From Ziziphus jujuba (taxonomy: Eukaryota; Streptophyta; Magnoliopsida; Rosales; Rhamnaceae), in assembly GCF_031755915.1 (NCBI RefSeq), contig NC_083382.1:6076001-6140000 (forward strand): 64,000 nucleotides of DNA, written 5' to 3'. Positions within the stretch are counted from its first letter, which is position 1. Every line of letters starts with the position of its first letter. Both the position numbers and the translations under genes were made by a program. This document shows, piece after piece, positions 24,671 to 35,159 of this stretch. The notes below the pieces were generated by a model. It was not told the origin of the DNA and searched no databases. It saw only the letters and a program-made list of their open reading frames with translations.

Positions 24671-25778
24671 CGTGTTATGCTCTAAAACATGAGATAAATC
24701 ATCATAATCCCATATTCTACTGCATCTTCCAAGGTCATTGCGGGATTTTTCCCGAACAATTTCCTTTCCCATCTCTTGTAACAAGTCGTGCATCCAAACT
24801 CGATCAACAATGTCAACATGTAGGAGAGATTTATCAATAAGAACTCCTATCCCGATTTCTGGATAGAAACCACAATCACCCATAATTTGTATTACATAAT
24901 TTTTATTAAATCCTTTGAAGAAGCATGCAATATCTAGGAAAATATTTTTCACTGTTTCCTCAAGTCCATCAAAACTGATTTGAAGTACTTTCATAATCTC
25001 CTTGTTTGGATACTCCTTCAGCCTATCCAAAGCACTTTCCCATTGATTTACATTTTTTCCACATAAAAAGGAACCGAGTACTTCTAAAGCTAATGGAAGA
25101 CCGCCAGCATAAGCTATCACTTGTTCGCACAACTTCTCATATTCCTTTGAAGGATGAGTACTTTTGAATGCTCTATGAGAAAAAAGTCGAAGACCTTCAG
25201 TATAATTCAATTTCTCAACTCTATATATGCTACATTCTATATATGTATTTAAAAGCAAACTTTCATCTCTAGTAGTTACAATTATGCTACTTCCACAGCC
25301 AAACCATTTATTTTTTCCAGCTAATGCTTTTAGCTGGTCTAAGTTGTCAACATCATCAAGGACAAGAAGTATTTTTTTATGGCGTAACTTACTTCTTATC
25401 ATGTCCATTCCTTTGTGAATATCCGTTACTTTTATAGGGAAATCATTTAGAATGTCCGAAAGAAGAAGATTCTGCAAATACGCAAGACCATTTTCATTCT
25501 TTTCACACACTTCTCTAACATTTCTAAGGAAGCTGCAACCTTCGAATTGGGAAGACATCCAATCATAATAAGCTTGAGCAAGAGTCGTCTTCCCTATTCC
25601 GCCCAACCCACAAATTCCAATAAAGTGAACATTATCCAATGATCGAGCACAAACACAAACATTTAGTTTCTCTAGTCGTGAATCCATACCAAATAGGTCC
25701 TCTGAAATGTTTGACAGTGCAGCACCAAGTTTATTCGATACCTCTATGATAAAGTCTTGTATAAATTTTGCTTCATTC
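24671..25778 (-). CDS. TNL-b exon 2: NB-ARC nucleotide-binding switch domain
   Basis: The acceptor is TTTTTAAG at 25779-25780 and the donor GTAAGA at 24670. The exon is open throughout (369 full codons plus one base). Motifs in order: FIGICGLGGIGKTTLAQAYY (P-loop), RNBS-A-like FEGCSFLRNVREVCEK, kinase-2 ILLVLDDVDNLDQLKAL, RNBS-B GSSIIVTTRDESLL, GGLPLALEVLGSFL, RNBS-D FLDIACFFKGF and MHD in VWMHDLLQEMGKEIV. All canonical ATP/ADP-binding residues are kept. It closes with HVLEHNT, the usual junction to the LRR linker. Confidence 0.9.
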
Positions 25779-26331
25779 CTTAAAAATTCAGACGTGGAAA
25801 CTATGTAAGTGAAAGTATAGCATTAATTAGTTTTATAAATGTAATTTTTCTACTTAAATAAATTTGCATATATTTGCACAAAAATTTGTATATTGTTAAT
25901 TATCCCTCGTATTATAATGGAAGACATGCACGGTAACACGGAAAATGCTATCAGCCGGTTATCACTTCACCATAAAAACTTTTGATTATGTATTAAGGTA
26001 ATTAACACTGTAACACTTAGTCATCTTCTTAAAGACTTAAAACCGATTTATATGTTTATCCATGTATAAAAAATAAAAATTCCATTTACAACAATAGATA
26101 AGGCGGAATTATCAATTAGTCAAACCATGTATTTGAAGTTTAGTTGGATTAATCGACTATATATATGTGTAAATATTTTTTAGGAATTAATATTCTTATA
26201 AAAGAAAATTATAAATATAAAAAGATATATGTTTAAATTTGTTTTTTTTTTTTCAATGTTAATATACATATATATGTGTGTGTGTGTGCGTGTGTAACAA
26301 TTTCTGTTAATGCATCCCTCCCACTTTTCAT

Positions 26332-26333
26332 AG

Positions 26334-26383
<50 letters not shown>
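26332..26383. repeat. (AT)n microsatellite in TNL-b intron 1
   Basis: About 22 AT dinucleotides in a row, next to a shorter TATATGTGTGTGTG run at 26.27 kb. Repetitive isoleucine/tyrosine reading frames there are artefacts. Confidence 0.9.
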
Positions 26384-26387
<4 letters not shown>

Positions 26388-26482
26388 GTATCTGTTTTCT
26401 TGTTTCGAAACTCAATCATAGATGAGAAAGGAAAAAGGGGAAGACATAGATAAAAAGAAAAGGACAAGTATATATTGCCTAC

Positions 26483-26979
26483 CCATCATGTAAAGCCCAT
26501 CCAGCAAGACCGGCAACTTGTGATAAAGCATTCCTCCATCTCTGCACCTTTTGAGTAAAATCTTGTTCATATCTGTGGAATGGTTCTTCAAAACTTCCAA
26601 CCTGGTTCTGGACATGAGATGGATCCACATGGTAGAAAATTGGCAGAACAATCTGTTCATAGGCGTCCCTGCATTCAAGAATCTTGACAAGTTCATCCAA
26701 ACACCATCTCGAAGAAGCATAGTTTTCCGAAAGAACGATGACCGAACAGCGTGACTTTTCAATGGCTTTCAACAATTCTGGGGAGATGGATTTGCCTCTC
26801 TCAAGTTTATCATCGTCTAAGAAGGTGTAGATTCCTTTCTGACAAAGAGCTTGATAGAGATGACTTGTGAAATTGTTGCGGGTGTCTTCACCCCTAAAAC
26901 TCAAAAACACATCATATTCTGTTCTAGGAGAATAAGAACAAGAAGTAGAGGCAGAGAACACTGAGTAAGATCTTTTCAT
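26483..26979 (-). CDS. TNL-b exon 1: TIR domain with start codon
   Basis: It starts MKRSYSVFSAS, then YDVFLSFRGEDTRNNF (alpha-A/box 1), GIYTFLDDDKLERGKSI, VIVLSENYASSRWCLDEL (with the catalytic Glu context SRWCLDELVKI), LPIFYHVDPSHV and ends AGLAGWALHDG. The donor is GTAGGC at 26482. The start matches that of TNL-a (MKRSYSLIS). Exon length (497 nt) is usual for the family. No defects are visible. Confidence 0.9.
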
Positions 26980-27021
26980 AGTTGCGACTGGAAGAGATGC
27001 TAAGAATATAGCGCAAAGGGC

Positions 27022-27030
27022 CTATATAAT
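27022..27030 (-). promoter_or_regulatory. TNL-b TATA-like box
   Basis: Minus strand ATTATATAGG lies about 45 bp upstream of the TNL-b start codon, within a block (CTGATAAATTATATAGGCCC) shared with TNL-a, where the core has shrunk to TAAATAGG. A leader this short would be unusual, so the transcription start is uncertain. Confidence 0.4.
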
Positions 27031-27429
27031 TTATCAGAGAGGTCAGATTTGTGCAGTAACTGGACTGAGAAGAAGGAATGCAAATTAGTAAAACCTATAT
27101 ATAAAATTAAGCTCAGATCTACCCATAGGACTCCAATCCAGCTCTACGCGTTTTTAGGTTTATTTTTTATGAGGCCTACACATTGTGTGGGAACCTTCCC
27201 TGTTTGGTCCATTACTTTATATGAAAAAGTAAAAAATTATGTTACTAGAGGTGGTAGTTCAGCCAAAGGAAAGTTTTTAGCTTTCATTTAGGAGTTGACG
27301 TCTGAGGCTTAACAAGCTTCATTATTGACTTAAATAGTCTCATATCACAATGCTACGGCTTGATAGAAAGTATTTTTGTTTTTTTTGGCAAAAAAACAAA
27401 AAAAAAAATAAAATAAATAAGAAAGCATG

Positions 27430-27660
27430 TTTGGTCCATTACTTTCAGAAAATTTAGGTGCTCTGTTGTCCTTTTTTCTGTCTTCAATCAGTCAGCGTCA
27501 GAATTGGAAATTATGTATCTTTCTTAAAAGTTGTGCAAATTGCGTCGACCTCATGGGACCCTCGCGTTCGAACAAAGCTAGCTAGCTGCTTGGCAAGTTC
27601 TTGTTGGCTTGATTCTATATAATTATTATTAACAAAACCTATTAGCTTATACCAGCATAA
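27430..27660 (+). pseudogene. Kelch 3'-flank fragment (module relic)
   Basis: CTGTCTTCAATCAGTCAGCG and TCAGAATTGGAAATTATG match the kelch 3' flank at 5388-5424. Positions 27540-27650 match 50.99-51.11 kb (shared AAATTGCGT and CCTATAATTATTATTA-like stretches). No kelch exon survives here, but the block has the same position relative to a TNL (TNL-c) as the other copies. Confidence 0.6.
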
Positions 27661-27751
27661 TTGTACATTTTTTAAAATGCTCTGTTCTAGTTATATAATT
27701 ACCTCTCAACTATATATCAAAATGTGGAGGAAAAAAAAGAAAAAAGAAAAA

Positions 27752-27753
27752 GA

Positions 27754-27780
<27 letters not shown>
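27752..27780. repeat. (CA)n microsatellite
   Basis: About 14 CA dinucleotides follow a purine-rich run, between the kelch-flank relic and TNL-c. Confidence 0.85.
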
Positions 27781-27784
<4 letters not shown>

Positions 27785-27889
27785 AATGATATAATTTAAA
27801 ATCTCCATAATACCTAACTAATAAAACAACAATGTGGGTGCAATCAGCATAACTTCTCTTACTGAAAATATAGTTCTGTTGACGGATAA

Positions 27890-29045
27890 TGGAGGTACAA
27901 ACTGATAATTGGTATTTTCTTTTCCGTATGCGTGTCTTTTGTATGTATTTCCTCTGTGCAAGTATGTTTTCCCTATTAATTCACTATGATGATCGTCAGG
28001 CTCTAAGGAGAAAGAAACTGCTTTGAAGTCTGACTAAAAAACAGCACCTATAATCACCCCTGACATTTTCTTCAGCTTAGTTGAAGGCACGGCGAAGGTT
28101 ATGAAATCACATTCACATTTGTAGCTGAACCAGCTCGTAATGTCACATCCTGGAGTTATAAGTTGGAGTTCAGAGTCCTTCAAGAATTTCTGTCTACTTA
28201 AATTGGAACCGTTATGTTTTTGACATAAAAATCTAAAGAGAGTTAGAGAGACATAAAAAGATAAGAGCAATAAGGAAAGTTAGGGAGATACCTCATTTTT
28301 ATGATCTTGGCCATGATGTTGCCATTAATCTCGAGCAATAATTTACAATCAATCACTAACGTCCAGATGCCTTAAACTTTGTGGAAGCTCTGGAATTTCC
28401 CGAAGTAGTTCACATTTTGTCAAATTAAGGTTCGAAAGTTTTGAAAGCTGGACAAAGGATGGAAGGCTAGCAAACTTGTTTTCAGCTAGATTTAATATTT
28501 GAAGATTGTGAAAGCCATTGGGAGTCACAAGGAAATCCACTTCTGATAGATTGCAATTTTGAAGATCAAGGGACTTCAATTTGGGGAAGGGACAGTCTAA
28601 AAGGCTCTCAGGAAGCATTTGGAAGACAATGGGAAGCAAATCCTCAAACTGGAAGTGTTTATAAGTCCCAGAGGAAGCTATACTCTTAGGAAAAAGAGAG
28701 AGAGATTCGAGCAACCACCAAGACCAAGATGCTCAAGGCTAGGTAGCTTATAAATCTAAGACTTCAAGCCCAACTAGATGCTGAATTGAGGGATGCAACT
28801 CTTTCACAGAAGTGGCAGATAAGTAAAGTTTCTTTAAAATTTTCATTTCTGCAAAAATATTTGGAAAGCTTTCAAGTCTTGAGCAGTTTGCAAAATTCAG
28901 TGTTCCTAAAGATTTTGACCTAAGACTGCTTGGAAGAATGCTGAGGTTACAGCAAAACTGAAGGTTCAGCAAGTCCAGACTACTAAGAGACCCAACAGAC
29001 TCATCAATCTCAACTAAATTTGTACAATGCTCAAGATGTAAACTG
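27890..29045 (-). pseudogene. TNL-c: LRR and C-terminal domain of another TNL, 5' half lost
   Basis: The minus strand encodes LRRs: HLEHCTNLVEIDESVGSLSS, SILPSSLRSKSLGTLNFANC, LKKLYLSATSVKELHPSIQH (29.04-28.75 kb), then CPFPKLKSLDLQNCNLSEVD and NLTKCELLREIPELPQSLRH (28.71-28.35 kb). A C-JID-like block follows (LITPGCDITSWFSYKCECDF, 28.27-28.03 kb) and a further SDFKAVSFSLEPDDHHSE block after an in-frame TAG near 28.03 kb. Its LRRs differ clearly from TNL-a, -b and -d, so it belongs to a different TNL lineage. TIR, NB-ARC and the first LRRs are missing: Gypsy sequence begins at about 29.04 kb. Confidence 0.8.
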
Positions 29046-29347
29046 ATGTGATTCCGCCTGAGCCATCTCAATTGATAACCCGCTGGGGTGCTGACCCGAC
29101 ACAGATGAAGACCAGGCCAATCACAAGAGCTCAAATTGAGAGATTTAAGACCTGGGAGCATTTATACAGGGGGTAATCAATTCTCAATAGAGCTTGTCCA
29201 TACTTGAAGATACAAAGCCTATTCTAAGCATTCAAGTGGTGGAAGCCGATATGGACCCGGATAGCAGTTTTGGTGCAGATATTGACAACGGGCAGCATGA
29301 AATGGTTCCAACTCTTTATGGATTCAATACATATGTCTAAGAGGATA

Positions 29348-30174
29348 TGAAATCAATTCAAGGCAGCTTAAAAGGCATTCAAAAAGGGGTTGTACGAACA
29401 GCTTCAAATTTGGCCTGTTTTTTACTGTATTTTGTACTGGCTTTACTGTATTTTGCTGAGTTGGCTTTTTCTTCCTCTTCCAAGCATGGGCAACATGTGG
29501 GACTTCATATTCAGCTTATTTGGCATCCTACAAAGCATATTGAAGCTGATTTAGAGCTCAATTTAGTCAAAGATTGGTCAAAGTTAACTTAATCAAAAAA
29601 CTAGTATTATAGTTTCCTAATTTGATTCTACTTTTTGTTTTAGGAAATTACCATTACTTTTTAGTTTTTATTTATTTATTTTCTGGAACAATAAGTTTAG
29701 GAAAGTTATTATTTTATTATTTTCATTGTAAATTAATTAATTCCTAATTCAAAATAAAGGAATTAATTAATTCAAATTAGATTAGGAAATGAATGAGAAT
29801 TTCGGCCACCATAGGAAACTACTTTGTATGGCCGGTTTTTCCTTTGTTTTTAGGGTTTTATTTCTTGGCTTTGTAGCTTATTTAAAGGATTATTTTTCAA
29901 TAAGAATACAACTTTGATTTTATTAAGAAAATACTTGTGAGATTAATTATCTTTTTGTTCTTTGAGAACACCTAAAACGCCATTAGAGAATTGGTTGTTT
30001 TAGCTTGACTTATCAATAAGTTTTCCATCCCTTATTGTGGCGTCTACATCATACCAAGGTTTCTAACCACAGCTTGGTTAGGGGTTGAGATCAATTCCAT
30101 TAGAACTTGAACTTAATTAAGATCCGGGCTAATATAATACGGATTTAGGAGCAGGTCGTCCTAGGTTCATATCA
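29348..30174 (+). repeat. Gypsy-2 LTR, 827 bp
   Basis: It begins TGAAATCAATTC after an AAGAGGATA polypurine-like stretch, ends GTTCATATCA, and is followed 2 nt later by the primer-binding site. It aligns along its length with the palindrome LTRs at 59925-60767 and 60771-61601, with scattered differences, so it is an older copy of the same family. Confidence 0.8.
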
Positions 30175-30176
30175 TT

Positions 30177-30188
30177 TGGTATCAGAGC
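30177..30188 (+). other. Gypsy-2 primer-binding site
   Basis: TGGTATCAGAGC, the canonical initiator Met tRNA complement, lies 2 nt downstream of the LTR end. Confidence 0.9.
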
Positions 30189-31322
30189 CAAATTTTGTTC
30201 AGGTTTGATCTATCTTTATTTGCTTTATTGGTTTTTAATTTTATTCTGCAATTTTAGCATTAGGTTAAGGTTACATCCATCCCATACACGTTCTGCATCT
30301 TAAAAAAAAATAAAAAAAATTCATTCCTAATTGAATTAGGATTTCCTAGTTTTATCATATTTTTGTTTCCTAGTTTGTTGGTTGTTTTCCATCATTGTTC
30401 TTGTTAATTTTGGGTTTTGTTGATTTTTCTTTGCTGTTTAGTCTTAAATATTTGCATTCATCTATTCAAAAAAAAAAAAAAAGAGTTTGCGGCAACATTT
30501 AAAAAAAAAAAAAAAACTGCACATTTGTGTTTATTTGGAGGTCACGGGTTTGGTGTTTGTTTTGGAGTTGGAATTGCAGTTTTTTTAATTATTCTTGCTA
30601 CTGCAGTTGTTTATGTTCTGTGAGTTAAAAAAAAAAAAAAAAAAAAAAGAAAGCCGAATATTAAAAAAAATATATATATCGGTTTGTTGAAAATTGGTGT
30701 TGAAGTTTGTTGCTGGAAATTTCTTGTAACTGCTGCGGTGTTGATTATTTATTCCATATTTGGAGTTTCTGGAGAGTTTTTTTTGCTACTGGATATTTGA
30801 GTTTGAGTGCTAAATTATTTGGATTAAAATTAGTTAAAGGATTTGATACAAAACTTGAATTACAAAGAACAACAACCAACACTTTTCTATATTTTTGTTC
30901 TCTTTGATTCTTGTTCGTATTTGAACTTCTTTTCCTAGAATTTTATTCTTGAACTCATAATCTATTACCATCTGGTCCAGTTCTTCAAAATTCCAAAGTT
31001 TTCTCATTAATTTGCTTTATTTTGTCTAGAAAAACCGAAAATAGGTATTTTCATTCCGTTCGGTATTTGTTTATTTTTGCTTACTGTTTTGTTGATAAGT
31101 TTAATTAAAACATACTAGTGTTCTAATTGCTGTTTTTTGGGTGTTTTAATTAGAACTTTGAGATAATTCGTTGAATAGAAAAAGGCAAGAGTGTGTGAGC
31201 TTAAAAGAGGGTAAAAGCCGAAACTAGTGTGCAAACACGAGTGTCAAGACCTTGTTTGAGTGAAACACGTGAGGGAGTGAATATTGTGAGGATTTATTTT
31301 ATTTTTGCAGTATTTTACTAAC

Positions 31323-31427
31323 ATGGCAGATTCTAGAATAAAAAGAGGAGACACACCGCTGAGAATTAATGAAGAGGAGTCCGTAGGATTTCATAGTGAT
31401 CCACGAGCTACCGGGAGTGGTGAGTAA
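31323..31427 (+). pseudogene. Gypsy-2 gag N-terminus, truncated
   Basis: MADSRIKRGDTPLRINEEES followed by VGFHSDPRATGSGE and a TAA. The frame continues as TELKAILEQLQRVSA before another stop, then gag similarity is lost by about 31.5 kb. This is the expected position for the gag start after the leader. Confidence 0.6.
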
Positions 31428-31499
31428 ACGGAATTGAAAGCTATTTTGGAACAATTACAACGGGTGAGTGCTTAAGTTGAAGATCCAACAAACATTTTT

Positions 31500-32700
31500 A
31501 ATTTTAATTCAGTTTTGTTAACCTTTTTGAAGTCCGACTTATAGCCTTGTTTCTTCTTCTTCTTCTTCATCCTTCTTATTTTTTTTTTCAAGTTATTTTA
31601 TTTCATCTGTAAATAGATTAGACATTTATTATTACCTTTTGTTTTCCTTTCCAAACAGAATTTAGTTGTGCATCACACTGATATTTTTTGTCATTTGGTA
31701 CTTTTTACTTAGATCAATATTATTTATACTATGTTTTTATAGAATTTGTTTAAGAAATGATCTCTTCTTCATTTCTTGCTTGAATCACACATGTCCATGA
31801 CCACTTGTATGATCTATGATCTATATGATTTTCTCAACATATTAATTGTTTACAATTGACTGTCTTTCTCGATTTGTTTGCAGTGCTGCCAATAGCATCT
31901 TTGTTTCCATTCCTTTATTTCATGGGTTTGTGTGTATTTTATTTGTGAGTGTTTTTTCATTCATTATACTCATTTGTAGATAGCTTCCAACATTTATAGC
32001 ATTTTCCATGCCATTGATGGAATTTTTGCACTGTTATTTGAATTTGACATGTTTATAAGTTTGAATGTGTTACTTGACATGGAAATGTTTCTTGTGTTAC
32101 TTTTAATTATATCTTATGTTATTTGTCTTGCCTTTAAGAAATTCATAGAATGTATCTATGGACATCCTTTTAGCATATTTTTCTCACTCTTTTAGTTCCT
32201 GAAGATGTATGAAATTAGATATTATTTTTTTGAAACGAATTTGGTTGAATGCCCCTATTTTGAAAGCTTTAATGAAAAATACCCCCCTTGTGTTGATATG
32301 TACATGTTAATGAAATATACCTTCTCCCTTTCAAAATTTTTTTATCTACCCTCTTCTACCATTTTATTCTTGAAAAAAATTAAAAATGAGTTGAGTGTCT
32401 TTTTTTTATATTTATATTTTTCTAGCAGTCTGGATTAATATTTGTTGAAGGTTGGCCATCTACTCAATGTATTGATTGAAATTGGTGTTTTTTTTTGCAG
32501 TTTTAGAGATTTGGGCGTCCTTTAGCAAATCAGTCTATGAGATTGGATTTTGGTTCTATACAATTCATAGAGAGTAAGGGATATTACTGGGTATGAGCTA
32601 TTGCCTCAATTGTTAGATTTGGACCTTTATACTTCTTTATGGATACTCTAGGTATTTAATTATTTTCTTTGAAACTTGTATGCTAAATATTGTAACTAAC
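31500..32700. other. Unassigned AT-rich region
   Basis: A (TTC)n run lies at 31.55 kb. I see no supportable gene. Text such as GACCTTTATACTTC near 32.62 kb shows no codon pattern. It may be intron or intergenic sequence of the gene fragment at 32.7-33.6 kb. Confidence 0.4.
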
Positions 32701-32704
32701 TGCA

Positions 32705-33559
32705 GATATTTTGTTTGATTTCATCGAGGTATCAAATTCATCCAGGTATCAAATCGGTCTCCGTTTTAGTAAAGGTGCCCCGTATTGTGACAGTCCAGAC
32801 CACCTGCATGTAGATATTGTCCACTTTGGGCCTGGGGAATCCTCTTACAACCCAGCCTTCATGAGTTTAAAACGCATCTACAAGGGAAAGGTATCCATAC
32901 GCTTATAAGCCATTGCTTCGTTCCCCTTTCCAACCGATGTGGGATCTCACAATCCTCTCCTTTTGGGGCCCAGCGTCCTCGCTGACACATCGATCTGAGT
33001 CTGGCTCTGATAGCCTAGACCACCCGCATGTAGATATTGTCCACTTTGGGCCTGGGGAATCCTCTTACAACCTAGCCCTCATGGGTTTAAAACGCGTCTA
33101 CAAGGGAAAGGTATCCACACGCTTATAAGCCATGCTTCATTCCCCTTTCCAACTGTGGGATCTCACAATCCTCCCCCCTTGGGGCCTAGTGTCCTCGCTG
33201 ACACACCGATACGGGTCCGCTTTTGATACCATCTGTGATAGCCCAGACCACCCGCATGTAGATATTGTCCGCTTTGGGCCTGGGGAATACTATTACAACC
33301 CAGCCCTCACGGGTTTAAAACGCGTCTACAAGGGAAAGGTATCCACACGCTTATAACCTATGCTTCGTTCCCCTTTCCAACCGATGTGGGATCTCATACG
33401 TATGCTTTTAATGCTATCACTAAAGTTTGGCATTATACCAATTATGGTGCCAGTTGGTGTTCAAGATTTTGACGTAGATGGGGAACTTTGGGTCAAATTG
33501 GGATTGATACCAATAGAGCCTTTTGTAGGAGCTGTAATATTCTCTAGTTTTTATTCATA
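32705..33559 (+). pseudogene. Gene fragment resembling an SMP/C2-domain membrane protein, split by a TRIM
   Basis: After the TRIM, 33403-33559 reads MLLMLSLKFGIIPIMVPVGV then QDFDVDGELWVKLGLIPIEP, ending FVGAVIFSS and a TAA. From memory this resembles the SMP lipid-transfer region of plant NTMC2-type (synaptotagmin/tricalbin-like) proteins, where PTEPWVGA would continue into more domain. Before the TRIM, 32705-32785 could be the start of the same exon. The piece is short, isolated and ends early, so it is a fragment. The family assignment is inference. Confidence 0.45.
32786..33398 (-). mobile_element. Tandem TRIM with three LTRs and two interiors
   Basis: LTRs at 32786-32951, about 33009-33167 and 33234-33398 are separated by ~60-bp interiors carrying, on the minus strand, a degenerate primer site (TGGTATCAAAAGC in the second) and an AAGGGGGGAGGAT polypurine tract. 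The first interior/LTR junction has lost about 13 bp (CTCTGATAGCC). A 5-bp target duplication, CGTAT, flanks the whole array (32781-32785 and 33399-33403), so it behaves as one insertion. The last LTR ends TCTCATA rather than TCTCACA. Confidence 0.85.
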
Positions 33560-35150
33560 AAACACTTGTACATTTTTCTCTTGCTAATTCAGATTCAGTT
33601 TTTAGTTTTTGTACATGATTCTTGTGTCAAGATGAAGTGTAAGGACCTAATTTCATTATTAAATTCTCCATATTATTTGAGATGTGGAAAAGCAATAAAT
33701 AAGAAAGATGAGAATTTAAATGGATGGTAATTGAGTTCTCAAATATTGGCTCTCTAGTTTCTGACCATTTGAACTTGTTTGGATGGTATGCATTGAAATG
33801 TAGTTAGTTTTAGATTGTAGATTATCCCCAGCTTGAAAGCTTCTTCCAATCACTTTTAAAATGCGGCTCCATGGTAGTATGTCCAAATGAGAGTTGTCAG
33901 GAGGGAATTAATTGTGCACTTGTGGAAAATATTTAAATAAATGGATATGAAAGTGTAGAATAAATGGAACATTCTCCCATTTCTCATCTACCGTCATTTC
34001 TCATTAACTGTCAAATAAAGTGGAAAATATTTAAACAATTTTTTTTTACCATCTCCCATTTCTCATCTACCCTCATTAACTTCTATCCCTCTCTCTTACT
34101 CTCCCTGCTACCATATTCAATGAATCTTGTGTGTCCCCCTCTCTCTTTCTCTTTTGTTGGTTACGTACCTTTCAGCCTTTCTTTGCACTGACCAACCATT
34201 GCAGAAAACACAATACCACCTTCAGTTCAGTTTAGTCTCCTTGCATACCCCCAAACTTTTGTGATAACAACAAAACTGAAAATCTTCATTGTGGAGCCCA
34301 TAGACTTCAAAAGGGTGTAATTAAAGTGTACTTTTGTGCGGATCAGAGTTAAGGATTTTTTGGTATGTGTATATATATATATATATAAATATATGTACAT
34401 ATATGTATATATTTTTCCCTTATATTGGATTCATTGTTTGTCATGTTTTGACATGATATATAAGTGCAAGTTCTATGTTGGTTTGATTTTATGTAAAACA
34501 ATCCATAAATGGTTCGGAAATTTCCATTTGAAAATTACAACCTTTGTTCGTTACATACGGTCCATCGGTAATTACGAAACACTTGCTTGTTAGAAAATTT
34601 AACCGCGGTTCCATTGGAATATTTAATTTTTCCATTTTCTGAAAGCAAAACACCTCAATCGAATTTGTCCACTTTGATAATGTTATTGTATATGAATGAC
34701 ATGCTAAATGTAACTATATTTGTGATTGTTAACAAAATAATCCACACAACACCACAATGTGAACATTGCATCCATTCAAGCTAACGTTATGTTATGATTT
34801 AGAACATGTGCCACAAACTTGACATTTTATTCTACTTGATACACTATGTCTGTCAAGAGTAGCTATTCTACTAGGCATTAATATGCAACATTTAAACATA
34901 ATTGTTTGGCTTATTTTCTGTACTCATTTTCTGAAAATGCATTTGTATCTTTTCATTACTTTTGCTTCAGGATTATAATTAAACCTTGCAACAAAGATTC
35001 TACGATTGCAATTATTTTTAGTCATACGACCTCACAAATTACCACAAGCTTGTGACAAGGAGATACTTATTATGTTTTGAACTGGTAAACCCTTTGTGCT
35101 CAATGTCATAAATTTCATTTCTACTGTTCTATGATGGAACATGGAGTTTA
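33560..35150. other. Unassigned region left of the MULE transposase
   Basis: No gene is supportable. It holds a CTCTCT-rich stretch (34.08-34.16 kb), an (AT)n run (34.37-34.41 kb) and, at 34.56 kb, CATCGGTAATTACGAAAC, a near match to the core of the MULE array at 41-44 kb. That match suggests the MULE extends at least to 34.5 kb on this side. I could not find its terminal inverted repeat. Confidence 0.45.
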
Positions 35151-35159
35151 TGTTCTGAA

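Larger units (their letters stand above)
23640..26979 (-). pseudogene. TNL-b: TIR-NB-ARC-LRR resistance gene, intact front half, broken LRR
   Basis: Exons: TIR 26979-26483, NB-ARC 25778-24671, LRR linker 24361-24075, LRR from 23971. The first two exons have no stop and join in phase (GG|G at the TIR/NB-ARC junction). LRR exon 4 gives LKTIDISHSTNIRKFEDF and LILEGCVNLVEIHPSITLFE, then degenerates at about 23.70 kb and stops near 23.64 kb next to copia-1. The C-terminal exon is stranded at 12.2-12.6 kb. The intron-2 acceptor reads TTAAG|GAACA where TNL-d has TTAG|GGAACA, so use of the shifted AG would change frame in the LRR linker. TNL proteins detect pathogen effectors and signal through TIR NADase activity. 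A truncated TIR-NB product remains possible. Confidence 0.85.
29046..31500 (+). mobile_element. Ty3/Gypsy fragment (gypsy-2): pol tail, LTR, leader, gag start
   Basis: Order on the plus strand: polyprotein C-terminal tail (LITRWGADPTQMKTRPITRA, ending at a TAA near 29.17 kb with degenerate tail sequence to 29.34 kb), LTR 29348-30174, primer-binding site, about 1.1 kb of leader with poly-A runs, and gag start at 31323. One LTR with internal sequence on both sides means the outer LTRs are lost. The tail is homologous to gypsy-3 at 61.6-61.9 kb (PTTRWGADPLQMKVGPITRA), so it is the same family. The left edge cuts TNL-c; the right edge is not defined. Confidence 0.75.

Noticed and set aside
26180..26467. 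Tyr/Ile-rich peptide on the minus strand
   Set aside because: Translation of an (AT)n and TG-repeat tract in TNL-b intron 1.
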